The notes: a model not told the origin generated them from the sequence alone. Shown: positions 24,775 to 33,911, counted from the stretch's first letter. The stretch: DNA of 64,000 nucleotides from Chitinophagales bacterium (GCA_015655125.1 JAATFP010000019.1:1-64000), one strand, 5' to 3'. A program made the numbers and translations.

Positions 24775-24888
24775 GTTCAATGTTCAATGTTGAAGGTTTC
24801 AGGTTGGCGTTAAATTCAAAGGCTCTTGTAAATGATTTACAAGAGCCTTTGAATTTAAAAACTTTGAACTTTCAACATTGAACCTTCC
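24775..24888. repeat. Paired heptad arrays enclosing a perfect 23-bp-stem terminator
   Basis: Left array 24775-24809 is GTTCAAT GTTCAAT GTTGAAG GTTTCAG GTTGGCG. Right array 24861-24888 is ACTTTGA ACTTTCA ACATTGA ACCTTCC, roughly its inverse. The spacer between them is entirely the hairpin at 24810-24858. The arrays extend the stem imperfectly. Confidence 0.85.
24810..24858. terminator. Bidirectional terminator between phosphatase-like gene and gltA
   Basis: Perfect stem of 23 bp (arms containing AAATTCAAAGGCTCTTGTAA) with a 3-nt loop at 24833-24835. It lies in the middle of a convergent spacer and has A/T runs on both sides. Confidence 0.85.
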
Positions 24889-24901
24889 ACGGCCGAAGGC
24901 G

Positions 24902-26227
24902 TTAATCTCCCCAGATCTGATCTTTTCCTTCCAGCCACAACTTTACAAGATCGGTTGTGATCGACTTCGGTCTTTCCAGCGGGAAGCCCAGCGCCCTGTC
25001 CCAGCAAAGACTGGCAAGTACGCCCAATGCGCGGGAAACACCAAACAGCACGGTGTAAAATTCGTATTCTTTCATGCCGTAATGAACAAGCAATGCACCA
25101 CTGTGCGCATCTACATTAGGCCATGGATTTTTAATTTTTGCGATAGAACTTAATATTGGCGGTACTGCTTCGTATACATTCCAGATGGTTTGCACCAGCG
25201 GATCATCGGCCATGTGTTTTTTACCAAATTCCATTTGCGCAGTAAACCGCGGGTCGGTTTTACGCAAAACAGCATGGCCATAACCAGGGACCACTTTTCC
25301 TTCACTCAAGGTTTGTTTTACATATGCTTCGATCTGCTCTTTGGTAGGCGCGTCGCTTCCGATCTGTTCACGCAGTTCGAAGATCCATTTGATTACTTCC
25401 TGGTTTGCCAATCCATGCAGCGGACCCGCAAGTCCGTTCATACCGGCAGCAAAGCTCAGGTATGGATCACTGAGTGCGGAACCCACGAGATGCGTGGTAT
25501 GAGCGCTCACGTTTCCACCTTCATGATCTGCGTGGATGGTCATATACAAACGCATCAATTCTTTAAATCCTTCATCTTCGTACCCCATCATGTGGGCAAA
25601 ATTTCCGGCCCAGTCGAGTAAGCCGTTCGGCTGGATGTGTTCGCCCCACTTGTACTTGCGACGATAGATATATGCGGCGATCCTTGGGAGGCGCGCGATC
25701 AGATCGAGGGCATCATCAAAAGTGGCGTTCCAGTAGTCTTTTTTGTTCATCCCTTTTGCATAGCCTTTGGCAAACTGGCTCTCGGTTTGAAGTGCCATAA
25801 TGGCCACAACAAATTGCGTCATCGGATGTGTGCTGATCGGAAGTGCTTCTATGCTCGCGAATACATGGTTTGGAACATGGCTGCGGCGTTGCAATGTGCT
25901 GCTCAAATGATTTACATCTTCTTCCGTGGGCAATTCGCCGATGAGCATCAGGTAAAACAAACCTTCGGGCAATGGTTCACTGCCACCCGGCGCTTTTGGA
26001 AGTTTTTCCTGCAATTCAGGAATGGAATAACCACGAAAGCGGATACCATCCTGCGCATCCAGCAAAGAGGTTTCGGTAACCAACCCGGTGATGCCGCGCA
26101 TTCCCTGGTATACCTGCGACAGCGTTACTTCGCCGATTTTCTTGTCTCCATGTTCCTTCAGCAGCGCCTTGATCTCAGCCGAAACCACGTCTGCTTTTTC
26201 CTTAAACCTGTCTTTAATAATTCCCAT
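24902..26227 (-). CDS. gltA: Citrate synthase, mitochondrial/eukaryotic type
   Basis: Condenses oxaloacetate and acetyl-CoA to citrate, the entry step of the TCA cycle. The 441-residue enzyme carries the catalytic residues in GLAGPLHGLANQ (His), PGYGHAVLRKTDPR (His) and NVDAHSG (Asp). The motifs, the length and the C-terminal ALGFPLERPKS match the mitochondrial-type citrate synthases rather than the hexameric E. coli type. It is probably monocistronic: the next gene upstream on the same strand is 291 bp away. Confidence 0.96.
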   Translation of the reverse strand: MGIIKDRFKEKADVVSAEIKALLKEHGDKKIGEVTLSQVYQGMRGITGLVTETSLLDAQDGIRFRGYSIPELQEKLPKAPGGSEPLPEGLFYLMLIGELPTEEDVNHLSSTLQRRSHVPNHVFASIEALPISTHPMTQFVVAIMALQTESQFAKGYAKGMNKKDYWNATFDDALDLIARLPRIAAYIYRRKYKWGEHIQPNGLLDWAGNFAHMMGYEDEGFKELMRLYMTIHADHEGGNVSAHTTHLVGSALSDPYLSFAAGMNGLAGPLHGLANQEVIKWIFELREQIGSDAPTKEQIEAYVKQTLSEGKVVPGYGHAVLRKTDPRFTAQMEFGKKHMADDPLVQTIWNVYEAVPPILSSIAKIKNPWPNVDAHSGALLVHYGMKEYEFYTVLFGVSRALGVLASLCWDRALGFPLERPKSITTDLVKLWLEGKDQIWGD

Positions 26228-26401
26228 AATATATTATTGAATGTTTAAATTATACAAGGTTGAAAAATTGCTCATTATTTTTATGGTTCCGCCTTTTCAA
26301 ATTGAGTATTGACACAGCATTTGAGAGATCAGCCACACACTTTGTTCTTTGATGAAAATATCGGCAAGAGCAAGAAAAAATAATCCTTAAAATTACAAAA
26401 A

Positions 26402-26517
26402 ATCTATCATGTATGATCTGTGATCTATGATTTCCATCAAATTTTTAGCGCTTTTCGAAAACTATTTTACTTCAATAATTATAAAAGGAGATCATACCCC
26501 AAAGATCATATGAATAG
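26402..26517. repeat. Paired heptad arrays upstream of gltA
   Basis: Left array 26402-26429: ATCTATC ATGTATG ATCTGTG ATCTATG. The right side has GATCATA at 26490 and again exactly 14 bp later at 26504, the complementary word in the same 7-bp phase. The spacer is about 60 bp of AT-rich sequence. The array pair fills most of the gap between gltA and the LptF/G gene; nothing else is seen there. Confidence 0.75.
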
Positions 26518-26518
26518 A

Positions 26519-27613
26519 TTATTTGGGTGCCTTTTTATAGAGATACAAAGCAAGTAACCCGAAGATAATATTGGGGAGCCATGCGGCGAGCCAGGGGCTA
26601 AAGTTGCCTTTGGTGGCAAATACCACGCTGAAACGGCTAAACAGAATATATGCCACGCTGAGCAGCACGCCAATTGCAATGTGCGCGCCGCTGCCACCGC
26701 GTACCTTGCGGGATGCGAGCGCTGCGCCGATGACGGTAAGGATGATCACCGAAACCGGTATGGCATCCCGGTTGTAGCGTTCCACCTGCAACGAACTGAG
26801 CGATTCGGAACCGCGCATTTTTTCCATCGCAATGAAGCTGTTGAGTTCCGAGGTCGTCATCTGATCTTTTAGGTATTCATCGGTACGCAGGTTGATTGGC
26901 TTGAAGGCATAATTCATCCTTAAAGTATCCGTTTTACGCACGGTTTCATTCTCAGGATTGAGGGTTCGCTCGAGCACATTCACCAATCGCCATTTTTTAG
27001 CTAAAGTATCCCAGTTCATGGACGTTGCCCGGAGATTATATACAAGCTTGTTGTCTTTAAAACGCTGCACAAAAAAACGGCTCCCTTGTTTTTGCACCGT
27101 GTCATAGCGCTCCATTCCGGCATATGTATCTGCATCTATGCGAAAATAAATATTGGTGCGGGAACTTTGATTTGTATTCAGCATTCCCTTGTTCACATCG
27201 ATATAGGTCTTTTCAAAATCGGCCCATTTACGGTTTGCACGCGGAACAAGATATTGATATCCCAGCCATAGAAGCGAAGCCAGAAAGATCCCACCTACAA
27301 AAAATGGCAATACAAATCTCCTGAAGCTTACACCGCTACTTAAAATGGCGATCACTTCCGACCTCCCGGCCATTTTTGAAGTAAAAAATATTACAGAAAT
27401 GAAAACAAACAACGGGAACAGCATCGCATCGATGCGTGGAACAAAACCGAAATAATAATCGCGGGTAATTTGCCAGGCGGAAAGATTAGCCTTTACGAAA
27501 TCGTCCGTTTTTTCACTGATGTCCACCACCACCACGATTGCAGTAAACAACAAGAGGCAGAAAAAAAAGGAAGTCATGTACTTGCCCAATATGTATCGGT
27601 CGATCTTTTTCAT
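26519..27613 (-). CDS. LptF/LptG-family permease (YjgP/YjgQ)
   Basis: Inner-membrane component of the LPS export ABC transporter that extracts LPS and feeds it to the periplasmic bridge. The 364 residues have membrane helices in the first 110 residues and again in the last 90. A large hydrophilic periplasmic domain of about 170 residues lies between, the standard LptF/LptG layout. The start at 27613 (MKKIDRYILGKY) fits the family better than the GTG- or ATG-like codons just upstream. Bacteroidota usually have two or three paralogues, so F or G cannot be assigned. Confidence 0.9.
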   Translation of the reverse strand: MKKIDRYILGKYMTSFFFCLLLFTAIVVVVDISEKTDDFVKANLSAWQITRDYYFGFVPRIDAMLFPLFVFISVIFFTSKMAGRSEVIAILSSGVSFRRFVLPFFVGGIFLASLLWLGYQYLVPRANRKWADFEKTYIDVNKGMLNTNQSSRTNIYFRIDADTYAGMERYDTVQKQGSRFFVQRFKDNKLVYNLRATSMNWDTLAKKWRLVNVLERTLNPENETVRKTDTLRMNYAFKPINLRTDEYLKDQMTTSELNSFIAMEKMRGSESLSSLQVERYNRDAIPVSVIILTVIGAALASRKVRGGSGAHIAIGVLLSVAYILFSRFSVVFATKGNFSPWLAAWLPNIIFGLLALYLYKKAPK

Positions 27614-27980
27614 GCAATGCGGCAAGATAAATCAATCTGGTCAATAGTGAATAGTCAACGGCCAAATCTTCACAAGAGATTAGCGGTAACAGACATTCTT
27701 TTAATGAATAATCCCTTCGATTAAAATAGATTTCGAAATAAAAATTTCTCCGAACCTTTAAAAATGCCCATTTCAACAGCAATTTGCTCTGCAAACCGTC
27801 TTCGACAAGCTCAGACTGACAGTAGTTGAAAACATTGGCTCGCCAAAACATAGGTAGCATGCAGGTTATTTCACCGATTGCTTTCTATCATGTTGAGCCT
27901 GTCTAAACATAGGTAGCATGCGAATTTTCATTCAGATTATTTCAATGGTACAACAGTTATAAACTATATAGATTTTGTTA
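27614..27980. repeat. Spacer with heptads, a palindrome half-site and a 17-bp direct repeat
   Basis: No gene is visible in this 367-bp spacer. It holds three heptads (GTCAATA GTGAATA GTCAACG, 27640-27660), then a half-copy of the TGAGCTTGTCGAAG palindrome (CTTCGACAAGCTCAG, from about 27800). Finally, two exact copies of AAACATAGGTAGCATGC lie at 27846-27862 and 27905-27921, 59 bp apart. A degenerate palindrome half (GTTGAGCCTGTC) lies between the two copies. Confidence 0.8.
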
Positions 27981-29210
27981 TTAACTATTCAGCATTGCCC
28001 TTGCCGCTATCCATCCCGTTGTCCAGGCATTTTGAAAGTTAAAACCGCCTGTGATGCCATCCACATCAATCACTTCTCCGGCGAAGAATAATCCCGGTAC
28101 GCGGCGGCTCTGCATTGTAGACGAATCGATTTCTTCAAGATGGATGCCCCCGGCAGTTACAAATTCTTCTTTAAAAGTTGTTTTCCCTTTCACGTCAAAC
28201 TCATGTGCGCAAAGGATCTTCACCAATTTATTTTGTTCCTTCGCTGGAAGATCGGCCCAACGCGTATCATTGTTGATGCCGCATTCGGCCAGAAAATATT
28301 CCCACAACCTTGAAGGCAATGCAAACGGATTGCGGTTGCTGATCTTTTGTGCCGCCATATCAAAACGCGTTCGTAAAATTTTTTCTTTCAACGATTGTTC
28401 GTTGTATTGCGGCAGCCAGTTTACCTGGATCCTATACTCGTAATTTTTTTCAGCCAGCATGCGTGCGCCCCAGGCAGATGTTTTTAAAATGGCCGGGCCA
28501 CTCATGCCCCAATGCGTAATAAGCAGCGGGCCGGTTTGCTGCAACTTTGTACCAATGATCTTCACAGTTGCTTCCGGAACAGAAACACCCATGAGCGCAG
28601 TAATGCCGTTGCCTGGCATATTGAAAGTAAATAAGGAAGGCACCGGCGGCTGAATCGTATGCCCGGTATTGATCAACCACTCAAATTGTGCGCTCTTCGG
28701 ATAGCCACCGCTGGCGATGCACACAGCATCGGCCTTTATTGTTTTACTGCCGGCGATGGAAATAACGAACACGCCGTTTATCTTTTCCAATGCTTCCACC
28801 GCAGCATTCATCCTGATCTCTACTTGGTATCTGTTGGCTTCTTTGATCAAACAATTGACGATCGTTTCCGAATTGTTGGTAATGGGAAACATGCGGCCGT
28901 CGGGTTCCGTTTTGAGCAATACGTTGCGCTCTTTGAACCACTCAATGGTATCGGTGGTAAAAAAATGATGAAATGCTTTCTTGAGGAAATTTTCTCCGCG
29001 CGGATATTTTCTGATCATTTCGGAGATACTGAAACAACTGTGCGTAACATTACAACGACCGCCACCGCTTACACGCACTTTGCTTAACAGTTTCGATGAT
29101 TTTTCCAGCACGATCACGGTGGCATCCGGATGTAACCGCGCCGCATTAACAGCACAGAAGAAACCGGCCGCGCCGCCACCGATCACCACAAGAGTTTTGG
29201 GAGTGTTCAA
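27981..29210 (-). CDS. HI0933/YhiN-family FAD-dependent oxidoreductase
   Basis: Flavoprotein of 409 residues and unknown substrate. The N-terminal FAD-binding motif GGGAAGFFCA (about residues 11-20), SGGGRCNVTHSC and the C-terminal FAGEVIDVDGITGGFNFQNAWTTG (two consecutive blocks) are signatures of the HI0933 family. The start is TTG at 29210: there is no ATG, and an in-frame stop lies 14 codons upstream. It is downstream of map on the same strand, separated by 43 bp of heptad-like sequence. In most Bacteroidota infA would follow map instead. Confidence 0.88.
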   Translation of the reverse strand: MNTPKTLVVIGGGAAGFFCAVNAARLHPDATVIVLEKSSKLLSKVRVSGGGRCNVTHSCFSISEMIRKYPRGENFLKKAFHHFFTTDTIEWFKERNVLLKTEPDGRMFPITNNSETIVNCLIKEANRYQVEIRMNAAVEALEKINGVFVISIAGSKTIKADAVCIASGGYPKSAQFEWLINTGHTIQPPVPSLFTFNMPGNGITALMGVSVPEATVKIIGTKLQQTGPLLITHWGMSGPAILKTSAWGARMLAEKNYEYRIQVNWLPQYNEQSLKEKILRTRFDMAAQKISNRNPFALPSRLWEYFLAECGINNDTRWADLPAKEQNKLVKILCAHEFDVKGKTTFKEEFVTAGGIHLEEIDSSTMQSRRVPGLFFAGEVIDVDGITGGFNFQNAWTTGWIAARAMLNS

Positions 29211-29211
29211 A

Positions 29212-29253
29212 GATTGAGGGCTGATAATTGAAAATTAAAAGTTGATCGCTAAA
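29212..29253. repeat. Heptad-phased spacer between map and the flavoprotein gene
   Basis: TTGA/CTGA/TTAA/CTAA tetramers recur at 29214, 29222, 29229, 29236, 29243 and 29250: spacings 8, 7, 7, 7, 7. This is the degenerate 7-bp array type, filling the whole spacer. Confidence 0.6.
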
Positions 29254-30066
29254 CTATGAATGGCTCCACGTAAGGTTACTGTTCGCTTTCTCCGCTGCTT
29301 CAATTTCTGCAAATGAAGACAAGATATCCGGCTCTCCTTTGGTGATGCACACATCGTGTTCAAAATGCGCCGACGTTTTACGGTCCCTTGTCAATATCGT
29401 CCATCCATCGTCAAGATGGCTTACTTCTTTTACACCAAGATTAACCATTGGTTCTATGGCGAGTACCATTCCTTCTTTCAACTTCTGCAATGTTCCTTTC
29501 TTGCCATAATTGGGCACCTGCGGCGCTTCATGCATATTTCTTCCCAGACCATGGCCAACAAGTTCACGCACTACACCGTAGCCGTGTTTCTTCTCGGTAT
29601 ATTCCTGGATGGCGTTGGCAATATCGCCTATGCGATTGCCGGCACGCGCTTTTTTGATTCCTTCATACAGGGATTGTTTGGTAACGCGCAACAGTTGCTT
29701 CACTTCATCGGAAATTTCGCCGAACGCATAAGTATAAGCGCTGTCGCCATGGAAGCCATTTTTGTAAACCCCGATATCCAGTGAAATAACATCGCCCGAC
29801 TTCAATACATGCGACCCCGGGAAGCCGTGTACAACGGCTTCGTTCATTGAAATACAGGTGGCGTAAGGATAACCATTGTAATTTTTAAAACTCGGTGTTC
29901 CGCCATTATCGAGGATAAATGTTTCAACAATATTGTTGAGTTCCATGGTGGTAATACCTTCCCGCATTATTTTGATCGCTTCCACGTGCGCCTTACCTAC
30001 GAGCAGGCAACTGTGGCGCATCACTTCTATTTCTTCTTTCGATTTGTATTGTATCTGTTCTCTCAT
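29254..30066 (-). CDS. map: Methionine aminopeptidase, type I
   Basis: Removes the initiator methionine from nascent proteins. The 270 residues contain the di-metal ligands in SLDIGVYKNGFHGDSAYT (two Asp), GHGLGRNMHEAPQVPN (His) and the C-terminal Glu residues in AIEPMVN and HFEHDVCI. The ATG at 30066 (MREQIQYKSKEEIE) is preferred over one seven codons upstream. It follows secY as in the classic spc operon and is the last translation-related gene of the cluster here. Confidence 0.96.
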   Translation of the reverse strand: MREQIQYKSKEEIEVMRHSCLLVGKAHVEAIKIMREGITTMELNNIVETFILDNGGTPSFKNYNGYPYATCISMNEAVVHGFPGSHVLKSGDVISLDIGVYKNGFHGDSAYTYAFGEISDEVKQLLRVTKQSLYEGIKKARAGNRIGDIANAIQEYTEKKHGYGVVRELVGHGLGRNMHEAPQVPNYGKKGTLQKLKEGMVLAIEPMVNLGVKEVSHLDDGWTILTRDRKTSAHFEHDVCITKGEPDILSSFAEIEAAEKANSNLTWSHS

Positions 30067-30137
30067 GTTATAAAAAATAAGCCCCAACGATTTTGGCGTC
30101 AGGGCTATATAGAGTTTAAGTGATTATTGTTTAAAGC

Positions 30138-31475
30138 TTACATGCCAGACGCTACAGCTTGTCTGCCCTGCACTCTTCCACTACTCATCAACCCGTCGTA
30201 TTGGCGCATCAACAATTGTGTTTCGATCTGCTGCAACGTATCCAGGATTACACCTACCATGATCAGCAATGAAGTACCGCCGAAGAAAGTTGAAAAACCT
30301 TGCTGGATGCCAAGTACCAGTTGAATAAGCCCCGGAAGAATACCTACTGCCGCCAGTAGAATAGCTCCTGGTAAAGTGATCCTGTCCATGATGGTACCTA
30401 TATAATCAGCTGTAGGCTGACCAGGTTTAACACCCGGAATGAAACCATTATTGCGTTTCAACTCATCAGCCATTTGCTTGGGATTGAAGATAAGCGCCGT
30501 ATATAAGAACGTAAAGGCAATTACACAAACGGAATATACAATCATGTAAACAAGGTTCGTATGATCGGTAAAATATCTTGCCCAGCCATCACCTTTGAAA
30601 CCGGTAAAGATAGTAGGCAAGAAAAGGATCGCCTGTGCAAAGATAATCGGCATTACACCTGCAGCATTTACTTTCAATGGCAGGAAGTTTCTTGCACCAC
30701 CAAACTGGCGGTTGCCTACAATCTGTTTAGCATAATTAACCGGAACTTTTCTTGTACCCTGAACGAGCATGATCAGTCCCATAATGATAGCGATGAGAAG
30801 CAGTATTTCAACAAGGATGTAGAGCAAACCACCCGCACCGCCTTTGGCAGTACGTGCCGCCCATTCCTGGCCGATAGCTTCCGGGAAACGTGCAAGGATA
30901 CCGATCATGATGATGAGTGAGGTACCATTTCCCAAACCTTTATCCGTGATCTTTTCGCCGAGCCACATCACGAACAATGTACCTACGGTCAATACGATTA
31001 CGGTGGAGGGCCAGAACAAACTGCTGTAAGATTCAATCAAAGCAGCTTTATTAGCATCGCTGTTGAGGTAACCGATGTATGCAGAAGCCTGTGCAGCAGT
31101 AACGATTACGGTGAGATAACGTGTCCATTGATTAATTTTCTTTCTGCCGCTTTCGCCTTCTTTCTGGATCTTGGCCATCTGCGGAACAAGGATGGTAACC
31201 AATTGCATGAAGATGGAAGCGGAGATATATGGCATGATACCCAATGCAAAGATGGATGCTTTAGAAAACGCACCGCCTACGAAAGCATCGAGCAAGCCAA
31301 GCATACCTGTCTGGCTACTGTTGTGCAGGTTAGCTAATTTATTAGGATCAATTCCCGGAAGGATGATGTAAGAACCGAGGCGATAGATAAATAACAATAT
31401 TAGTGTGAAAACTATCTTGTTTCGCAGTTCTTCGATGCTCCAGATATTCTTTAATGTTGTGACAAACTTCTTCAC
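30138..31475 (-). CDS. secY: Protein translocase subunit SecY
   Basis: The channel subunit of the SecYEG translocase in the inner membrane. The 445 residues begin MKKFVTTLKNIWSIEELRNK and show about ten membrane helices, with the plug region LLGLLDAFVGGAFSKASIFALGIMPYISASI divided across helix 2. The start codon is GTG; a stop codon lies two codons upstream, so no ATG start is possible. It is in standard order after rplO. Confidence 0.97.
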   Translation of the reverse strand: MKKFVTTLKNIWSIEELRNKIVFTLILLFIYRLGSYIILPGIDPNKLANLHNSSQTGMLGLLDAFVGGAFSKASIFALGIMPYISASIFMQLVTILVPQMAKIQKEGESGRKKINQWTRYLTVIVTAAQASAYIGYLNSDANKAALIESYSSLFWPSTVIVLTVGTLFVMWLGEKITDKGLGNGTSLIIMIGILARFPEAIGQEWAARTAKGGAGGLLYILVEILLLIAIIMGLIMLVQGTRKVPVNYAKQIVGNRQFGGARNFLPLKVNAAGVMPIIFAQAILFLPTIFTGFKGDGWARYFTDHTNLVYMIVYSVCVIAFTFLYTALIFNPKQMADELKRNNGFIPGVKPGQPTADYIGTIMDRITLPGAILLAAVGILPGLIQLVLGIQQGFSTFFGGTSLLIMVGVILDTLQQIETQLLMRQYDGLMSSGRVQGRQAVASGM

Positions 31476-31511
31476 GAATTATAATCGGTTTAATATTGTT
31501 CTAAATGTAAA

Positions 31512-31533
31512 AAGCCCCCGCTACTTGCGGGGC
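31512..31533. repeat. GC-rich hairpin in the secY-rplO spacer
   Basis: AGCCCCCGC...GCGGGGC forms a 7-bp stem with a bulged C and a small loop. It has no long T run on the minus strand, so it is more likely an intercistronic processing or stability element than a terminator. Confidence 0.55.
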
Positions 31534-31549
31534 AACAAATATCGTGAAA

Positions 31550-31999
31550 TTATTTCACTATTTCCACAGAACCACCGGCTGCTTCGATAGCGGCTTTCGC
31601 TTTTTCGCTGATAGCGTTCACTTTGAAAGCGAACTTACCTTTGATCTCGCCATTGCCCAATACTTTCAACAGGTCGGTCTGGCTAAGCAGGCTGTTGATG
31701 TATAGTGTTTCCGGACTGATCTCTGTGAAGCCGTATTTTTCTGCAAGCTGATCTACCTGGCCGATGTTGATCACTTTATAATCTACACGGTTGATATTAG
31801 TGAAACCACGTTTTGGAATACGACGCTGAATTGGCATCTGTCCACCTTCGTGAGCTTTTTTGCTTTTATAACCTGCACGGCTCTGACCACCTTTGTTACC
31901 TTTTGTAGAGGTTCCACCTTTACCACTTGCCTCGCCACGGCCGATACGTTTTTCTTTATGCGTTGCGCCTTTTGCCGGCTTAAGAGAATGTAAATTCAT
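31550..31999 (-). CDS. rplO: 50S ribosomal protein uL15
   Basis: Large-subunit protein, 149 residues. The basic glycine-rich N-terminus (KRIGRGEASGKGG, GGQSRAGY) and the FEGGQ-like HEGGQMPIQRRIPKRGF segment identify it. It lies between rpmD and secY. Confidence 0.97.
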   Translation of the reverse strand: MNLHSLKPAKGATHKEKRIGRGEASGKGGTSTKGNKGGQSRAGYKSKKAHEGGQMPIQRRIPKRGFTNINRVDYKVINIGQVDQLAEKYGFTEISPETLYINSLLSQTDLLKVLGNGEIKGKFAFKVNAISEKAKAAIEAAGGSVEIVK

Positions 32000-32021
32000 T
32001 TTGCTTTTATTTTAAACTTAC

Positions 32022-32132
32022 GCCCCGAAAGCATTCGGGGCTCGCGTTATTAATTAATAATTAAGAATTAATAATTAAGAATTTTCTCAGCGATTGCCGT
32101 TCAATTATTAACTATCAGTTGTTCATTTACTT
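32022..32132. repeat. Hairpin plus AATTAAT/AATTAAG heptads in the rplO-rpmD spacer
   Basis: A perfect 8-bp hairpin GCCCCGAA-AGCA-TTCGGGGC occupies 32022-32041. Next come four exact 7-bp units AATTAAT AATTAAG AATTAAT AATTAAG (32052-32079). A complementary-sense stretch (ATTATTA ACTATCA) lies at about 32105-32118. The spacer is 127 bp, unusually long for a ribosomal operon. Confidence 0.8.
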
Positions 32133-32309
32133 AACTTCCTCAACCTTTACCAGGTGGTTCACTTTTGTAACCATACCCAATATCTGCGGAGTAGCTTCTA
32201 CTTCTACGGTAGCGTTGATCTTTTTCAAACCTAAAGCTACCATTGTTCTTTTCTGGCGCTCTGATCTGTCGATCACGCTTTTTACCTGAGTTACTTTAAT
32301 CTTTGCCAT
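32127..32309 (-). CDS. rpmD: 50S ribosomal protein uL30
   Basis: Small large-subunit protein of 60 residues, MAKIKVTQVKSVIDRSERQKRT..., with the LGLKKIN motif. It is flanked on both sides by spacers filled with inverted repeats. Confidence 0.97.
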   Translation of the reverse strand: MAKIKVTQVKSVIDRSERQKRTMVALGLKKINATVEVEATPQILGMVTKVNHLVKVEEVK

Positions 32310-32323
32310 TGTTATTAATTTAT

Positions 32324-32400
32324 GATCTATGATCTGAGATCTATGACCTTTGAGAAATATGACAGTTCATAGATCTCAGATCATACATCATAGATGATAT
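32324..32400. repeat. Inverted pair of GATCTAT heptad arrays between rpmD and rpsE
   Basis: Left: GATCTAT GATCTGA GATCTAT GACCTTT GAGAAAT (32324-32358). Right: TTCATAG ATCTCAG ATCATAC ATCATAG (32366-32393). The arms 32329-32346 and 32367-32384 are perfectly complementary over 18 bp, with a 20-nt loop. The right array touches the rpsE stop codon. Confidence 0.9.
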
Positions 32401-32918
32401 TATCCGTTAAATACTTTCTTTAATGAAATATTGCGTGTTTTTGCCACAGCGATTGGTTCACGTAAAGTAGCCAAAGCTTTTACAGTTGCTTTTACCACGT
32501 TAGCAGGATTAGCAGAACCAAGGTTCTTTGCCAGAACGTCGGTGATACCAGCGCTTTCCAATACGGCACGCATGCTGCCTCCCGCGATCACACCAGTACC
32601 ATGAGCGGCTGGTTTGATCAATACCTTGGCGGCACCTTCTTTGGTAAACTGTTCGTGAGGAATAGTACCATGCATTACCGGAACTTTGATCAGGTTCTTT
32701 TTTGCATCTTCTATACCTTTTGTAATAGCTTCCTGTACCTCTTTAGCTTTGCCGAGGCCATGACCTACAACACCAGCTTCGTTGCCAACAACCACAAGAG
32801 CAGAAAAGCTGAATGCACGTCCGCCTTTTGTTGTTTTCACAACACGATTGATTGCCACCACCTTTTCTTTTAACTCAAGGTCGCCGGCTTTCATTTTATT
32901 TGATACTACGTTTGACAT
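32400..32918 (-). CDS. rpsE: 30S ribosomal protein uS5
   Basis: Small-subunit protein important for decoding accuracy, 172 residues. The S5 signature [21 protein letters not shown] and the C-terminal fold with [12 protein letters not shown] are present. Order rpmD-rpsE-rplR is standard. Confidence 0.98.
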   Translation of the reverse strand: MSNVVSNKMKAGDLELKEKVVAINRVVKTTKGGRAFSFSALVVVGNEAGVVGHGLGKAKEVQEAITKGIEDAKKNLIKVPVMHGTIPHEQFTKEGAAKVLIKPAAHGTGVIAGGSMRAVLESAGITDVLAKNLGSANPANVVKATVKALATLREPIAVAKTRNISLKKVFNG

Positions 32919-32946
32919 TTAAACCTATTTAATTTTTTCTATTTAA

Positions 32947-33303
32947 TTAAAATTCTAAACCAGCTTCTCTTGCACCTTCAGCTACGGCTTTAACGCGGCC
33001 ATGGTAGATATAACCGCTACGGTCGAATACTACTTTCTTAACGCCCAGTTCCTGTGCTTTTCTCCCAATCGCTTCGCCCACCAGTTTGCTTTTTTCGATC
33101 TTCGGCGCTTTCTGTGCGCTGATGTCTTTCTGACGGGAAGATGCTGCTGCAATCGTTACACCATTAGAATCATCGATCAACTGGGCGTAGATATCGCTGT
33201 TGCTGCGAAAAACTGTTAAGCGTGGAGCAGCTGAAGTTCCGCTGATCTTTTTACGGATGCGATACCGGATCTTTTGTCTTGCGCTTGATTTATTATTACT
33301 CAT
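32947..33303 (-). CDS. rplR: 50S ribosomal protein uL18
   Basis: Binds 5S rRNA in the central protuberance. The 118 residues include RLTVFRSNSDIYAQLIDD and the C-terminal FDRSGYIYHGRVKAVAEGARE motif. Confidence 0.98.
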   Translation of the reverse strand: MSNNKSSARQKIRYRIRKKISGTSAAPRLTVFRSNSDIYAQLIDDSNGVTIAAASSRQKDISAQKAPKIEKSKLVGEAIGRKAQELGVKKVVFDRSGYIYHGRVKAVAEGAREAGLEF

Positions 33304-33356
33304 CTTCTTTTATTTATTTCCCCGATACTGCCGGAGAATGATTTGAAAATTATTTA

Positions 33357-33911
33357 TTACTTACCGGCAGATTTACCAGCTTTTCTTCTCAACACTTCAC
33401 CTACAAATTTAACACCTTTACCTTTGTACGGTTCTGGCTTACGCAAGCTGCGGATCTTTGCACACACCTGGCCAAGCAATTGCTTGTCTATGCTTTCCAA
33501 AGTGATCACCGGATTCTTACCTTTTTCCTGTGCAGTTGCTACAGACAATTCTTTAGGAATTTCCAACACGATGTTGTGAGAATAACCCAAAGCAAGATCC
33601 AACAGGTTACCCTGGTTGGCCGCTTTGTAACCCACACCCACCAGTTCAAGTTCTTTCTTAAACCCTTCCGTAACACCTTTTACCATGTTGCTGATCAATG
33701 AACGATACAAACCGTGCATTGCGCGGTGGCGGATCTGATCGGTAGGACGGGCGAATTCAACTGTTTCGCCTTTCACTTCTACTTTTATATCGCGGTCGAT
33801 CGTTTGTTTCAATTCGCCTTTTGGTCCTTTAACAGTAACCACGTTATCCGGGCTCACAGAGATGGTAACACCTTTTGTGATATCTACCGGCTTCTTTCCA
33901 ATTCTAGACAT
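33357..33911 (-). CDS. rplF: 50S ribosomal protein uL6
   Basis: Large-subunit protein near the factor-binding site, 184 residues. It begins MSRIGKKPVDITKGV and ends with the KPEPYKGKGVKF signature. Confidence 0.98.
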   Translation of the reverse strand: MSRIGKKPVDITKGVTISVSPDNVVTVKGPKGELKQTIDRDIKVEVKGETVEFARPTDQIRHRAMHGLYRSLISNMVKGVTEGFKKELELVGVGYKAANQGNLLDLALGYSHNIVLEIPKELSVATAQEKGKNPVITLESIDKQLLGQVCAKIRSLRKPEPYKGKGVKFVGEVLRRKAGKSAGK

